Part shown: piece by piece, positions 7,287-15,029 of the stretch
Layout: each line of letters begins with the position of its first letter
How positions within the stretch are numbered: the stretch's first letter is position 1
NCBI GenBank assembly: GCA_900549685.1
Contig: UROX01000040.1
Coordinates: 1 to 16,907, forward strand
Length of the DNA stretch: 16,907 bases
Reading direction: 5' to 3'
Origin: an uncultured Alistipes sp.
Lineage (GTDB): Bacteria; Bacteroidota; Bacteroidia; Bacteroidales; Rikenellaceae
The notes under the pieces: model-generated
Seen by the model: only the letters and a program-made list of their open reading frames with translations
Databases searched by the model: none
What the model was told of the DNA's origin: nothing
Program-made: the position numbers and the translations under genes

Positions 7287-8246
7287 TTATTGGTTGGAAA
7301 TAATCAGGAGCCCGTCGCCTACGGCCCGCTCCTGGCCGCCGTTGTCACAGGGCCAGTTGCAGACCTTGAAACGGTCGTCGGTGAATTCCGGCGTAGTGCG
7401 GACGAGGAATGTCGTGGAGCCTCCTCCATCGAGGTTGATTGCATCGTGCGCTCCGATGCTTTGGAAACAGAGCCCCAGTTCCTGATAGCGCATACCGTTG
7501 GAATAACTCCAATTCCGGCCGTCGACGACGAGGAACCAAACCGTTTTTCCGTCTTCCGACACGCCTACCGCCGTGCGCGGTTCGAGACCTTCCTCCTCTT
7601 GCGTCACGAGTTCACCCTCCGTCATGAGCATCACGCCGCCGCCCACGGCCTCCTGGATCACGCCGCTGGCATTGACCGCAGGATAGTCGTCGCGGTGCGC
7701 CACGGCGGCTTTTTTGTCCCGGGTGATGTAGAACACGCTGCGTTCGCCGCTGTCGAAGGTGTTTTTCAGCATGACGCCGTTCCGGTGTACGGGACCGCGG
7801 GGTACGCCAGTCGTCATATTGAAGAAGTCAGCGTTGAAACCTGCCCAGACCTTGTTGCCGGCGGCATCGGCTGCAAGAGCCTGCCGTGTCATGGACTGCA
7901 TCTTGAACGTCGTGCCGTTGTCGGGCAGCGACGCCGCGATGGAAATGGCGGGATTAGAGAGGTCCACCTCGACGACGAACATCTTCGTCGTGTAACCTTC
8001 GTACGAGACGTATGCAATTTCGGTGGCTTCCACACCGTCGGTAACGGTCCAGGTGCGGTCATCGATCATATGGCCGATCAGCCCCGTGCCCGCGACGAGT
8101 TTTTGGGCAACAGCCGTTGTGGCGGTTGTATTGTCGTACGCATCATTGTAATCAGGAGTATCGTTGCACGACCAAAGAGTTGTGGACAATGCAAAAAGGC
8201 AAAACAACAGTCGGATTTTCAAGAATATTTTATTGTTGGTTTTCAT
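7287..8246 (-). CDS. Phosphodiester glycosidase family lipoprotein (NAGPA/DUF2233), copy 2
   Basis: This 319-residue lipoprotein (acylation at C27, followed by acidic NDTPDYND) belongs to the same family as the protein at 3352-4272. Motifs are AGFNADFF (135-142), PRTAVGVS (223-230), VVDGR (240-244), INLDGGGSTTF (270-280) and ERAVGDGLLI (306-315). These fit the family consensus more closely than copy 1 does. Outside the motifs the two copies differ greatly, so they are old paralogues or separately acquired and probably differ in substrate. The domain usually hydrolyses a sugar-1-phosphodiester. It sits directly after susD (42-base gap), where PULs usually place surface glycan-binding or first-cut enzymes. 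An outer-membrane, surface-facing role is therefore likely but inferred. Confidence 0.88.
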   Translation of the reverse strand: MKTNNKIFLKIRLLFCLFALSTTLWSCNDTPDYNDAYDNTTATTAVAQKLVAGTGLIGHMIDDRTWTVTDGVEATEIAYVSYEGYTTKMFVVEVDLSNPAISIAASLPDNGTTFKMQSMTRQALAADAAGNKVWAGFNADFFNMTTGVPRGPVHRNGVMLKNTFDSGERSVFYITRDKKAAVAHRDDYPAVNASGVIQEAVGGGVMLMTEGELVTQEEEGLEPRTAVGVSEDGKTVWFLVVDGRNWSYSNGMRYQELGLCFQSIGAHDAINLDGGGSTTFLVRTTPEFTDDRFKVCNWPCDNGGQERAVGDGLLIISNQ

Positions 8247-8288
8247 AACGGTCTTTTTTACAATAAGACTTGGTTTTCGGCTGCATAA

Positions 8289-9572
8289 TCAGTCCCCGTA
8301 TCCGGGATTTTGTCCCAGCAGCGGGTTGAGCAGGCGTTGCTGGCCAGGTATCGGGAATAGTACCTGATGAGACTGGATGCCCAGCTCCTCCACGGCGCGG
8401 CCGGTACGAACCAAATCGTAATAGCGGAAATTCTCGGTCACCAGTTCCCTGCGGCGCTCGTCCATCACGGCGTCCATGAACGCCTTGTCCGTGGTCGGGG
8501 CGGGGTTGATCGCCGTCAGTCCACGGACTTCGCGCAGGTCGTTGAGTCGCGCCAGTCCGTTGGGGCGTCCCTGAGCTTCGGCGCTGATGAGGTACATCTC
8601 GGCGACACGCGAGACGATTACCGGGTCCTTGCCCGTCTGTCCGCTGGGATACTTGTTGAAGAGGGTCTGTCCGGCTACGCTGGTGAAGGTGATCTCCTTG
8701 CGCTTGTCCTCGTCCGAGAAGACCGCCAGCAGGTCTTTGGTGGGATAGTAGACCCCCTGGCCTTTGTTCTCATGAGCATAGGTGTAGAACAGGTCGCTGA
8801 TGTTGAGCCCCGACTCCTCCGAGAGATTCTCGAAGGCGAAGATGATCTCCGTGTTGGCCGCCTTGCGGAAGATCTTTTCGAAATCGTCGAGTTTATACTT
8901 GCCGATCAGGCTTTCGGCCAGTTCGGCGGCCTCTGTTTTCTTGCCTCGGCTCAGCTTCACGCGTGCCATGAGCGCGACGGCTGCGTCGTGTGACACGTAA
9001 TAATAGCTTTTACTCGATCCGAGCAGGTCCAGTGCCAGCTCCAACTCTTCCTCGATGAAATTCCATACCTGCTCGGCAGGGTCGCGCGGCACGTTCTCCT
9101 GCGTATTCTCCCGGAGGATGGGCATGTCGCCCCAGCGGGTTACCATGCAGTAGTAGAGGTATGCCCTGAAATAGTGGGATTCGCCGAGTGCCAGCGTGGC
9201 TTCCGACGACCCAGGGTATTTTTCCGCGGCTTTGATGAGGTTGTTGACCTGGTACAGGATGTAGAAATAGCCTGCCCACGAAGTGTTCTGGTAGCTGTTG
9301 AGCGACGAGAGCATCGAATTTATCTGGTCTTTCGAAGTTCCCGAATTCCCACGGATGTTACCGCCGAGGATGTCGAACATGATATAGGAACGCACCCCGG
9401 GTCCGCCGCTCTGGAAACTGCTGTAAACGCCCATGCGCATGGCCGGGAGGTCGGCCTCGGTGACGGCTTCCGGCGGGATCGAATAGCGGGAAAATCTGTC
9501 GAGGTCGCCTGCGCAGGAGAAGCCTGCGGCTGCAAGGAAGACGAGTGTGAAGTGAAATAGTATCTTTTTCAT
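8289..9572 (-). CDS. susD: SusD/RagB-family nutrient-binding outer-membrane lipoprotein
   Basis: This 427-residue lipoprotein (C20 after LAAAGFS) caps the SusC pore and captures the glycan at the cell surface. The N-terminal region contains the SusD-like helices (YQVNNLIKAAEKYPG, ALGESHYFRAYLYYCMV and TPR-like repeats). The family's C-terminal signature is present: AFMDAVMDERRRELVTENFR, then YDLVRTGRA, then LFPIPGQQ, then NPLLGQNPGY. It is shorter than the usual 500-600 residues, mostly through a compact middle section, and looks intact. It begins 16 bases after susC, the invariant order in these loci. The symbol marks family membership, not starch specificity. Confidence 0.95.
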   Translation of the reverse strand: MKKILFHFTLVFLAAAGFSCAGDLDRFSRYSIPPEAVTEADLPAMRMGVYSSFQSGGPGVRSYIMFDILGGNIRGNSGTSKDQINSMLSSLNSYQNTSWAGYFYILYQVNNLIKAAEKYPGSSEATLALGESHYFRAYLYYCMVTRWGDMPILRENTQENVPRDPAEQVWNFIEEELELALDLLGSSKSYYYVSHDAAVALMARVKLSRGKKTEAAELAESLIGKYKLDDFEKIFRKAANTEIIFAFENLSEESGLNISDLFYTYAHENKGQGVYYPTKDLLAVFSDEDKRKEITFTSVAGQTLFNKYPSGQTGKDPVIVSRVAEMYLISAEAQGRPNGLARLNDLREVRGLTAINPAPTTDKAFMDAVMDERRRELVTENFRYYDLVRTGRAVEELGIQSHQVLFPIPGQQRLLNPLLGQNPGYGD

Positions 9573-9588
9573 AGGTTTCGCTCTCCGT

Positions 9589-12500
9589 TTAGATGGTTAT
9601 GTTGATACCGAAAGTGAACATACGCGGCTGGGGTACGGTAAGCCGGTCGACGCCGTAATACAACGGATTGAGATCCTTGCTGACATCCGGATCCCAGCCG
9701 GGATATTTCGAGATGAGGAACAGGTTGTCGCCCTGAAAGTAGATGCGGAGTCCTTTCATGCGGAGCTTCGACGTGATTGCCGCCGGGAATTCGTATCCCA
9801 GGACGAGGCTGCGGAGCCGAATGAAAGAGCCGTCGTGCAGGATACGCGATGAGTTGCGCACGTTGGGGGTCGCCCGGTTGAAGATGGCGCGCGGGTATTC
9901 GTTGGTGCTGCCCGGGCCCGTCCACCGGTTCTCGACCTGCGACGCCAGTACGTTCGACGTGTGGCTGAGACGCGCGGCGTTGATCATCCATTCGGCCAGC
10001 ACCTTGTTGCCGTACTGGTAGGTGAAAAAGACGTCGAGACGCAGACCCTTCCACTTGAATGTATTGTTCCATCCGCCGAAGAACTTGGGGTTTGAAGAGC
10101 CCTGGATTACGCGGTCCTCGTCGGTGACTTGTCCGTCGTTGTTGACATCCCTCCATTTGACGTCGCCGGCCCGGATTCCGTCGGCATACTGCGGATCGGG
10201 AACCTCTCCGTCGTACTGGTAGATGCCGAGCTGTTCGAACACGTACCACGAACCCACTTCCTCGCCTGCGCGGAGGATGCGGTTGGAACCGATGATGTCC
10301 TCGCCCGTGAGCGACTTGATGATGTTCTTGTTATGGGAGATGTTGAACTGCGAGAGCCAGGAGAAGTGCTTGCCGAAGTTGAAGTGGGTGTTGAGGGTGA
10401 ATTCCACGCCCCGGTTACGGATCGATCCGATATTCGAGAGGGTCGAGGTCGTTCCCGTATGGGCAGCCACCGGCTTGTTGTAAAGCAGGTCGAATGTGTT
10501 TTTCTGGTAGATGTCGAAGATCATGTTGACCTTGCCTTTCAGGAAGGCCAAGTCGAATCCGACGTCATACTGGTCGGCCTTTTCCCAGCGAAGATTCCGG
10601 TTCCCGAAGTCGGACACCGCGATACCGCTTTGTCCTCCGTAGTTCTTGCCGCCGGACATCTTGGCGTGATAGGCCCAGGGGCTGATGCCCTCCTGGTTGC
10701 CGGTGCGTCCGTAGCTGGCGCGGAATTTCAGGTCGATGCCCGAGTCCTCCATGAAGGGCTCGTTGCCGAGGTTCCATCCGAACGAAACGGAGGGGAACCA
10801 GCCCCAGCGGTTCTCGGGGGCGAATTTCGACGAACCGTCCGTGCGCAATGTCGCGGTGAGCATGTAACGGTCTTTGTAGCCGGCGGTGATACGTCCGAAA
10901 TAGGACTCCATCGCGTATTCGTTGAGCGTTCCGGTGACGTTGTAGAATTCCGCCGCTGCATTGACGATGTTGAACGACGGCGAGGGGAATCCGCGCACGT
11001 CGACGTAATTCTGCTTGCGGGTCACATCCTGATAGGAGTGGCCCAGCATGGCACTGAAATCGACGTCGCCGAACTTGTCGTTATAGTTGGCGTAGACCTC
11101 GAACGTGGTGTTGGGCACGTGGCGGTAAGCCTCCACCAGACGTCCCACGCCCGTACCGTAGGGATGGTTCTCGTTATAGTAGGTATAGTCGTAGGTGAAG
11201 CTCAGGTCGGCGTTGTAGTTGGCCTGAATTTGCAGTTTGTCGTCGAAAAAGTTGAACTTGGCGAAGAAATTGCCCAAGATGCGGTAATTCTCGATATAGG
11301 CGATCTGCTCGTCGAGGATCTGCACGGGGTTGTGGAACGTGAGTTGGGGAGTGCCGCCGGTGTAATATCCCCCCCCCGGTGTATAGACATGGTCGATAGG
11401 GCGCTGGTGAATCAGGCGTTCCAGGATCGACGAGCCGATGTTGGAGCCGGGAATCTGGTCGTTCTTCATATAATTGCCCGAAACGTTGGCGCCCACCTCC
11501 AGCCATTTGGCGAATTTCTGCGTCACTTTGGCCTTGAGGTTCGCCTTGCGCATGGCGTTGGTGCGGATGACGCCGGTCTGGTCGTTATAGCTTCCGCCCA
11601 CGTAATAGGTGGTCTTGGCGTTGCCTCCAGACACGGAGACATCGACGTTGTAGCTCCGGCCCAGCTGCGTGCCGATCTTCATCCAGTCGGTGTCGGGCAT
11701 CGTGCCGAAGGGGTTCTGAATGTGGACTTGGTAGTCTGCGTCCCCGACTTGATAACCGTACTGGCGGTTGTAGTTGTCGACGCCTTCGTTATAGGCTTCG
11801 ATATACTGTTTTGAGTTGGCCATCTTCACCCTCCGGAGGTTGGGGAATTGCGAGATGCCCGCTTGGAAGTTGAGCCGAAGCGTGGCTTTTCCCTCGCGGC
11901 CCGACTTGGTGGTGATGAGCACCACGCCGTTGGAGGCCCGCGATCCGTAGATGGCGGCCGATGCCGCGTCTTTGAGGACTTCGATTGATTCGATGTCGTT
12001 GACGGCGATGGTCGCCATGGAACTCATGGTCTCTCCGAAGTTGAAGATATTGGCGTCTTCGTTGGTGATCGGAATGCCGTCGATAACGTAAAGGGGCTCG
12101 TTGCCCGCGCTGATCGAGGAGATACCCCGGATGCTCATACGTTCGCCCGAGCCGAGGTTTCCCGATCCCGTCGTGGAAATAACGCCGGCCACACGGCCTT
12201 GGAGCAGCTGTCCGGGGCTGGCCACCTGACGCTGGTTGTTCTCGTCGACCACCATCTTGCTGATGGCGCTCGACACCATGCCGCGGCGCTGGGTTCCGTA
12301 GCCGACCACCACGATATCGTCCACCAGTTTGGACTCTTCGTTGAGCACGACCGTCAACTGGTCCTTGTTCTGCGGCGTGACGACCACCGTGCGGGGTTCG
12401 TAGCCGAGGAACGAGATGTTGAGCGTCGCGGGAAGCGTGATGTCGCTCAGCTGGAATCCGCCCTGGATGCCGCTGGTGACGCCTTTGTTCGTGCCTGCGA

Positions 12501-12936
12501 CGATGACGGTGGCTCCCGAAACGGGGGCGTTGTTCTTGTCCAGCACCCATCCGGTTATGGTCTCGGATTTGGGGGCCTGCTGCTTTTTTGCCGGGGCCCG
12601 GCGGATGAATACCTGCTGTCCGTCGATGGCGTAGGTGTTCTCGCTTCCTTCGAAGAGTTTGTCGAGGGTCTGGCGGATGGTGAGGTTGGTGGTTTTGAGG
12701 GTCACTTTGCGGGCCGAACTGAACAGCCCGTCGTAGTAAAAGAACGAGTAACCGCTGATCCGGCTGATCTCGTCGAGCGTTTCCGACATCGACTTGTTTT
12801 CGACCGAAACGGAAAATACTTTTCTTTCGCTCTGGGCTGATGCAGTCGACGAAAATGCCGGAATGCATAGGAGCGTCAGCAAAAGGGGCCGGAGTATCTT
12901 TGCGGCCCAAGTTTTAAAGTCCGGTTTTTTCTTCAT
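9589..12936 (-). CDS. susC: SusC/RagA TonB-dependent outer-membrane transporter with STN signalling domain
   Basis: This 1115-residue TonB-dependent transporter imports the oligosaccharide with SusD. A signal peptide ends near A34. Residues about 40-113 form an STN domain, about 125-200 a carboxypeptidase-regulatory-like domain, and about 205-345 the plug, with DDIVVVGYGTQRRG followed by the SusC hallmark IESIEVLKDAASAAIYG and SRASNGVVLITTKSG. The 22-strand barrel follows, ending in FTFGINITI. The STN domain marks it as a transducer: substrate binding should be passed to the periplasmic part of the FecR protein encoded 155 bases upstream, releasing the ECF sigma factor. A run of nine G on the coding strand (11377-11369) encodes the PGGG turn near residue 520. 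A one-base slip there would truncate the barrel. Confidence 0.96.
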   Translation of the reverse strand: MKKKPDFKTWAAKILRPLLLTLLCIPAFSSTASAQSERKVFSVSVENKSMSETLDEISRISGYSFFYYDGLFSSARKVTLKTTNLTIRQTLDKLFEGSENTYAIDGQQVFIRRAPAKKQQAPKSETITGWVLDKNNAPVSGATVIVAGTNKGVTSGIQGGFQLSDITLPATLNISFLGYEPRTVVVTPQNKDQLTVVLNEESKLVDDIVVVGYGTQRRGMVSSAISKMVVDENNQRQVASPGQLLQGRVAGVISTTGSGNLGSGERMSIRGISSISAGNEPLYVIDGIPITNEDANIFNFGETMSSMATIAVNDIESIEVLKDAASAAIYGSRASNGVVLITTKSGREGKATLRLNFQAGISQFPNLRRVKMANSKQYIEAYNEGVDNYNRQYGYQVGDADYQVHIQNPFGTMPDTDWMKIGTQLGRSYNVDVSVSGGNAKTTYYVGGSYNDQTGVIRTNAMRKANLKAKVTQKFAKWLEVGANVSGNYMKNDQIPGSNIGSSILERLIHQRPIDHVYTPGGGYYTGGTPQLTFHNPVQILDEQIAYIENYRILGNFFAKFNFFDDKLQIQANYNADLSFTYDYTYYNENHPYGTGVGRLVEAYRHVPNTTFEVYANYNDKFGDVDFSAMLGHSYQDVTRKQNYVDVRGFPSPSFNIVNAAAEFYNVTGTLNEYAMESYFGRITAGYKDRYMLTATLRTDGSSKFAPENRWGWFPSVSFGWNLGNEPFMEDSGIDLKFRASYGRTGNQEGISPWAYHAKMSGGKNYGGQSGIAVSDFGNRNLRWEKADQYDVGFDLAFLKGKVNMIFDIYQKNTFDLLYNKPVAAHTGTTSTLSNIGSIRNRGVEFTLNTHFNFGKHFSWLSQFNISHNKNIIKSLTGEDIIGSNRILRAGEEVGSWYVFEQLGIYQYDGEVPDPQYADGIRAGDVKWRDVNNDGQVTDEDRVIQGSSNPKFFGGWNNTFKWKGLRLDVFFTYQYGNKVLAEWMINAARLSHTSNVLASQVENRWTGPGSTNEYPRAIFNRATPNVRNSSRILHDGSFIRLRSLVLGYEFPAAITSKLRMKGLRIYFQGDNLFLISKYPGWDPDVSKDLNPLYYGVDRLTVPQPRMFTFGINITI
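11369..11377 (-). repeat. G9 homopolymer inside the susC coding region
   Basis: Nine consecutive C on the plus strand (G on the coding strand) span codons CCG-GGG-GGG-GGA near residue 520. Tracts of this length can slip during replication and switch a gene off or on. They are also a common place for sequencing length errors. The frame is intact as given. Confidence 0.6.
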
Positions 12937-12943
12937 ATATTTG
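12912..12943 (+). promoter_or_regulatory. Plus-strand Bacteroidota-type promoter opposite the susC start
   Basis: The plus strand shows TATATTTG (12936-12943), a perfect match to the Bacteroidota -7 consensus TAnnTTTG. Twenty bases upstream lies TTTT (12912-12915), a 3-of-4 match to the -33 box TTTG. Transcription would start near 12950 and run away from susC through its leader toward a hairpin plus T8. No gene lies on this strand here, so the product would be a small antisense RNA. The boxes are seen; activity is inferred. Confidence 0.45.
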
Positions 12944-12949
12944 TAAAGT

Positions 12950-13030
12950 TATTTGATGGTTTACCTATTACCGTAATGTCAAATGACGCAGGGCAGGAGG
13001 TTTTAGCGGATCGCCTGCCTTGTTTTTTTT
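12950..13030 (+). ncRNA. Candidate cis-antisense small RNA over the susC leader (DonS-like)
   Basis: About 80 bases on the plus strand start just after a perfect -7 box and end at an intrinsic terminator with a T8 tail. Two hairpins are visible: ATTTGA/TCAAAT (12951-12956 with 12979-12984) and the terminator stem GGCAGG/CCTGCC (12992-12997 with 13014-13019). The transcript would be fully complementary to the 5' leader of susC mRNA. In Bacteroides fragilis, cis-encoded RNAs of the DonS type repress PULs that have an ECF sigma/anti-sigma pair, from a similar location. The exact 5' end is a guess from the promoter spacing. The leader could instead be an ordinary untranslated region whose T-rich tract is fortuitous. 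Confidence 0.45.
12992..13030 (+). terminator. Plus-strand intrinsic terminator in the fecR-susC gap
   Basis: A stem GGCAGG (12992-12997) and CCTGCC (13014-13019) around a 16-base loop is followed by TTG and eight T (13023-13030). This is the shape of a rho-independent terminator, but only when read on the plus strand, opposite to every gene here. On the minus strand the hairpin is preceded by A8 and has no T tail, so it should not stop fecR-to-susC read-through. Confidence 0.55.
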
Positions 13031-13039
13031 GGGGGGGGG
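13031..13039. repeat. G9 tract next to T8 in the susC leader region
   Basis: On the plus strand, eight T (13023-13030) run directly into nine G (13031-13039). On the susC coding strand this reads C9 then A8, about 95 bases before the start codon. Such a tract is prone to slippage and could change leader length or promoter spacing. It may also mark an assembly length uncertainty. Confidence 0.5.
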
Positions 13040-13091
13040 CTTTATCGTATTATCATAGGCAATTCAGGTTTTTCGGTTAGACTTAGGTCGG

Positions 13092-14294
13092 TTATCGGTG
13101 CAGCATATAGGTGCGTTTTTCGCTGTCCCACGTGTACTGAATCTGGGCGGTGTTACAGATTACATCGAGTACGCGGATGAGTTCGTCTTTGAGGATGAGT
13201 TCTCCGGAGCAGGTGAGCCCCGACGTCGAGGGATCGGCCACGATGTTGATGTTGTAGTATTTGGAGAGCCGTTTGACGATGGTGGCGATCTTTTCGTTGC
13301 GGAACTTGTAGTTGCCGTCCTTCCAGGAGACGTACTCCTCCACGTCGACCGCCGTGATGTAGTCGTGTTCCCCGGACGAGAAATACATCTGGTTCGGGGC
13401 GAGTTCCGATTTGCGGCCTTTGGCGTTGGTCACGGCGACCTTTCCGCCTACCAGCACCACCGACAACTCCTCCTCCTTTTCATAGGCGTTGACATTGAGG
13501 GTGGTTCCCAGAACCTCGATACCCGCGCGTTTGGTCTTGATCACGAACGGCCATGCCAGGTTACGGGCGATTTCGCCGTACACCTCTCCGTCGACGTAGA
13601 TTTCCCTCCGGTCGCCGGCGAACTTTTCAGGGTAGATCACTTTCGTTCCGGCATTTATCCACAGCCGGCTGCTGTCGGCGAGGATCAGTGTCGAACGTTT
13701 GCCGTAGGGCACGGCTAGCAGGTTGAGCTTTCCCTGCTCCCGGTCTTGTCCGGCAATCTCCTGTTCGTTGATCGTCAGGCCATTCCGGCTGTAATCCACT
13801 CGAGCTTCGTCCCCCGGCATTTCGACCACCTTTTCGCCCAGAACCAGTTTGATATAGTTCGTATCCTCTGTATGGGCCAGTGTGCGGACGTCGGTGCCGT
13901 TTATGGTCGTCGTTCCGTTGTCCGGGCCCGTCAGAGGACGCAGTATGATGGCCACGGCGATACATGCCGCCGATGCTACCAGTGCGGCCGGCCACATCCA
14001 TCTCTTCGCTGCCGGTGTGCGGCGCGGCGCGGGACGCACACCATGCACTGAACCCTCGATGCGTTTCCACAGTTTTTCGATACGTTCTTCGGGAACGTCG
14101 GCCCGGTGAGGCGGCCTGTTCAGGGAGAGCAGGATATTGCGGGCTTCGCAGAAAATCTCCGGGTCGATATTCCCGTCGGCCAGCCGGCACTCCCAGAATA
14201 TTTGTGTCTCCTCCGTGGGATTGATGATGGACGAGATGAAAAAATCGTCTTGGAGCAGTTCCTCCGTGCTGATATGGGTGTAATCTCTCTTCAT
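13092..14294 (-). CDS. FecR-family anti-sigma factor
   Basis: This 400-residue inner-membrane regulator holds the ECF sigma factor encoded just upstream inactive until SusC reports substrate. The N-terminal part (1-about 98) is cytoplasmic and includes the short helix ISTEELLQDDFF. One membrane segment lies at about 100-118 (MWPAALVASAACIAVAIIL). The periplasmic FecR domain (about 185-310) has the typical LAVPYGKRSTLILADSS, LWINAGTKVIYPEKF, YVDGEVYGEI and VLGTTLNVNAY. The end (about 325-400) is a DUF4974/STN-like domain (YKFRNEKIATIVKRLSKYY), expected to contact the STN domain of SusC. The start at 14294 lies 22 bases below an ECF-like promoter motif, 71 bases after the sigma stop. No matching promoter is visible in the gap before susC, so fecR and the susC run may share one transcript. 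Confidence 0.94.
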   Translation of the reverse strand: MKRDYTHISTEELLQDDFFISSIINPTEETQIFWECRLADGNIDPEIFCEARNILLSLNRPPHRADVPEERIEKLWKRIEGSVHGVRPAPRRTPAAKRWMWPAALVASAACIAVAIILRPLTGPDNGTTTINGTDVRTLAHTEDTNYIKLVLGEKVVEMPGDEARVDYSRNGLTINEQEIAGQDREQGKLNLLAVPYGKRSTLILADSSRLWINAGTKVIYPEKFAGDRREIYVDGEVYGEIARNLAWPFVIKTKRAGIEVLGTTLNVNAYEKEEELSVVLVGGKVAVTNAKGRKSELAPNQMYFSSGEHDYITAVDVEEYVSWKDGNYKFRNEKIATIVKRLSKYYNINIVADPSTSGLTCSGELILKDELIRVLDVICNTAQIQYTWDSEKRTYMLHR

Positions 14295-14315
14295 GCGTTA
14301 TCGTTGGCTTCTGGT

Positions 14316-14345
14316 ATAAGGACAAGGCGGGGCCGGAAAAGTACT
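14316..14345 (-). promoter_or_regulatory. ECF-type promoter motif before fecR
   Basis: The minus strand reads AGTACTTTT (14345-14337), 12 bases, then TGTCCTTAT (14324-14316). The same two blocks with the same spacer occur before the GDPD gene and, with small changes, before the EEP gene. GTAC to GTC spacing is 17 bases, as expected for ECF -35/-10 boxes. It lies in the sigma-fecR gap, so the anti-sigma factor would be induced by the sigma factor it restrains. The motif repetition is seen; its recognition by this sigma factor is inferred. Confidence 0.6.
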
Positions 14346-14365
14346 CCTTTTGCCGGCGAAAGCGT

Positions 14366-14962
14366 TTACAGGGAGTTGAAAAGCAGCAGCAGGAAGGCCC
14401 CGGAGAGGTGGGGATAGATCTCGCGGATTTTTTTGATCGACGAATGGACCAGGTTTTTGGCCGACTGGCTGTTGATCTCCATCATCGCACCGATCTCGTT
14501 GTAGTGCATCTGCTCGACGAACCGGTAATAGACCGCCTGCTTCTGGCGCGCCGAGAGGTTCTTCTCCATTTCGGCGACGAGCTGTTTGGAACGGTCGTTC
14601 TCCTCCTTCCTGACGATCGTCTCTTCCAGGTCCGTCTGGTCGTGGAGCTGGCGGCAGGCCGAGATGTCCATCCGGAACCGGAAGCTCTTGCTGTTGGCAT
14701 GGTTGAGCAGGGTGTTTTTGAGCGAGATGAGCAGGTAGAGTTTCACGTTCTTCAACTCCGGCAGCCGTTCCCGGTTGACGTAGATGCGCACGAATATGTC
14801 GTGGATGGCATCTTCGATGATCTGCCTGTCTTCGCAGAAGTGCAGTCCGTAGAGGTACATCGGCCGGACATAGAGTTCATAGAGCCGGGCATAGGCCTCC
14901 CGGCTTCCGTTGACGAACGATTGCCACAAAGAATCCTGTACGATTATCTCTTTCTGGTACAT
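14366..14962 (-). CDS. ECF RNA polymerase sigma factor (SusC/FecR-linked type)
   Basis: This 198-residue sigma factor directs RNA polymerase to the locus promoters when released by FecR. Sigma region 2 spans about 22-92, with ARLYELYVRPMYLYGLHFCE, then IIEDAIHDIFVRIY, which binds the -10 element and core enzyme. Region 4 spans about 130-182, and its helix-turn-helix MHYNEIGAMMEINSQSAKNL recognises the -35 box. The C-terminus (about 185-198, SGAFLLLLFNSL) is an unusually hydrophobic tail beyond region 4, a feature I have seen in other Bacteroidota ECF factors; its role is unclear. A housekeeping-type promoter sits just upstream, which fits constitutive low expression. It pairs with fecR after a 71-base gap. 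Confidence 0.94.
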   Translation of the reverse strand: MYQKEIIVQDSLWQSFVNGSREAYARLYELYVRPMYLYGLHFCEDRQIIEDAIHDIFVRIYVNRERLPELKNVKLYLLISLKNTLLNHANSKSFRFRMDISACRQLHDQTDLEETIVRKEENDRSKQLVAEMEKNLSARQKQAVYYRFVEQMHYNEIGAMMEINSQSAKNLVHSSIKKIREIYPHLSGAFLLLLFNSL

Positions 14963-14993
14963 CGGGACACGCTATTGGGTTGTCGGATTTATC

Positions 14994-15025
14994 CAAAAAT
15001 ACGAAAATTTTACGGATATGGAAAA
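14994..15025 (-). promoter_or_regulatory. Housekeeping-type promoter of the sigma factor gene
   Basis: The minus strand has TATTTTTG (15001-14994), a perfect TAnnTTTG -7 box. Twenty bases upstream is TTTT (15025-15022), a 3-of-4 match to the -33 box TTTG. Transcription would start near 14987, giving a leader of roughly 25 bases before the ATG at 14962. This differs from the ECF-like motif before fecR, so the sigma gene appears not to depend on itself. Confidence 0.55.
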
Positions 15026-15029
15026 GGGA

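Noticed and set aside
10129..11814. 561-residue plus-strand frame opposite susC
   Set aside because: It is antisense to an unmistakable SusC; its Val/Asp/His-rich translation is the typical mirror of a high-G+C gene.
12937..12990. TTGACA-like box before susC read as a -35 element
   Set aside because: TTTGAC is present on the minus strand, but no TAnnTTTG or GTC-type partner lies at a suitable distance.
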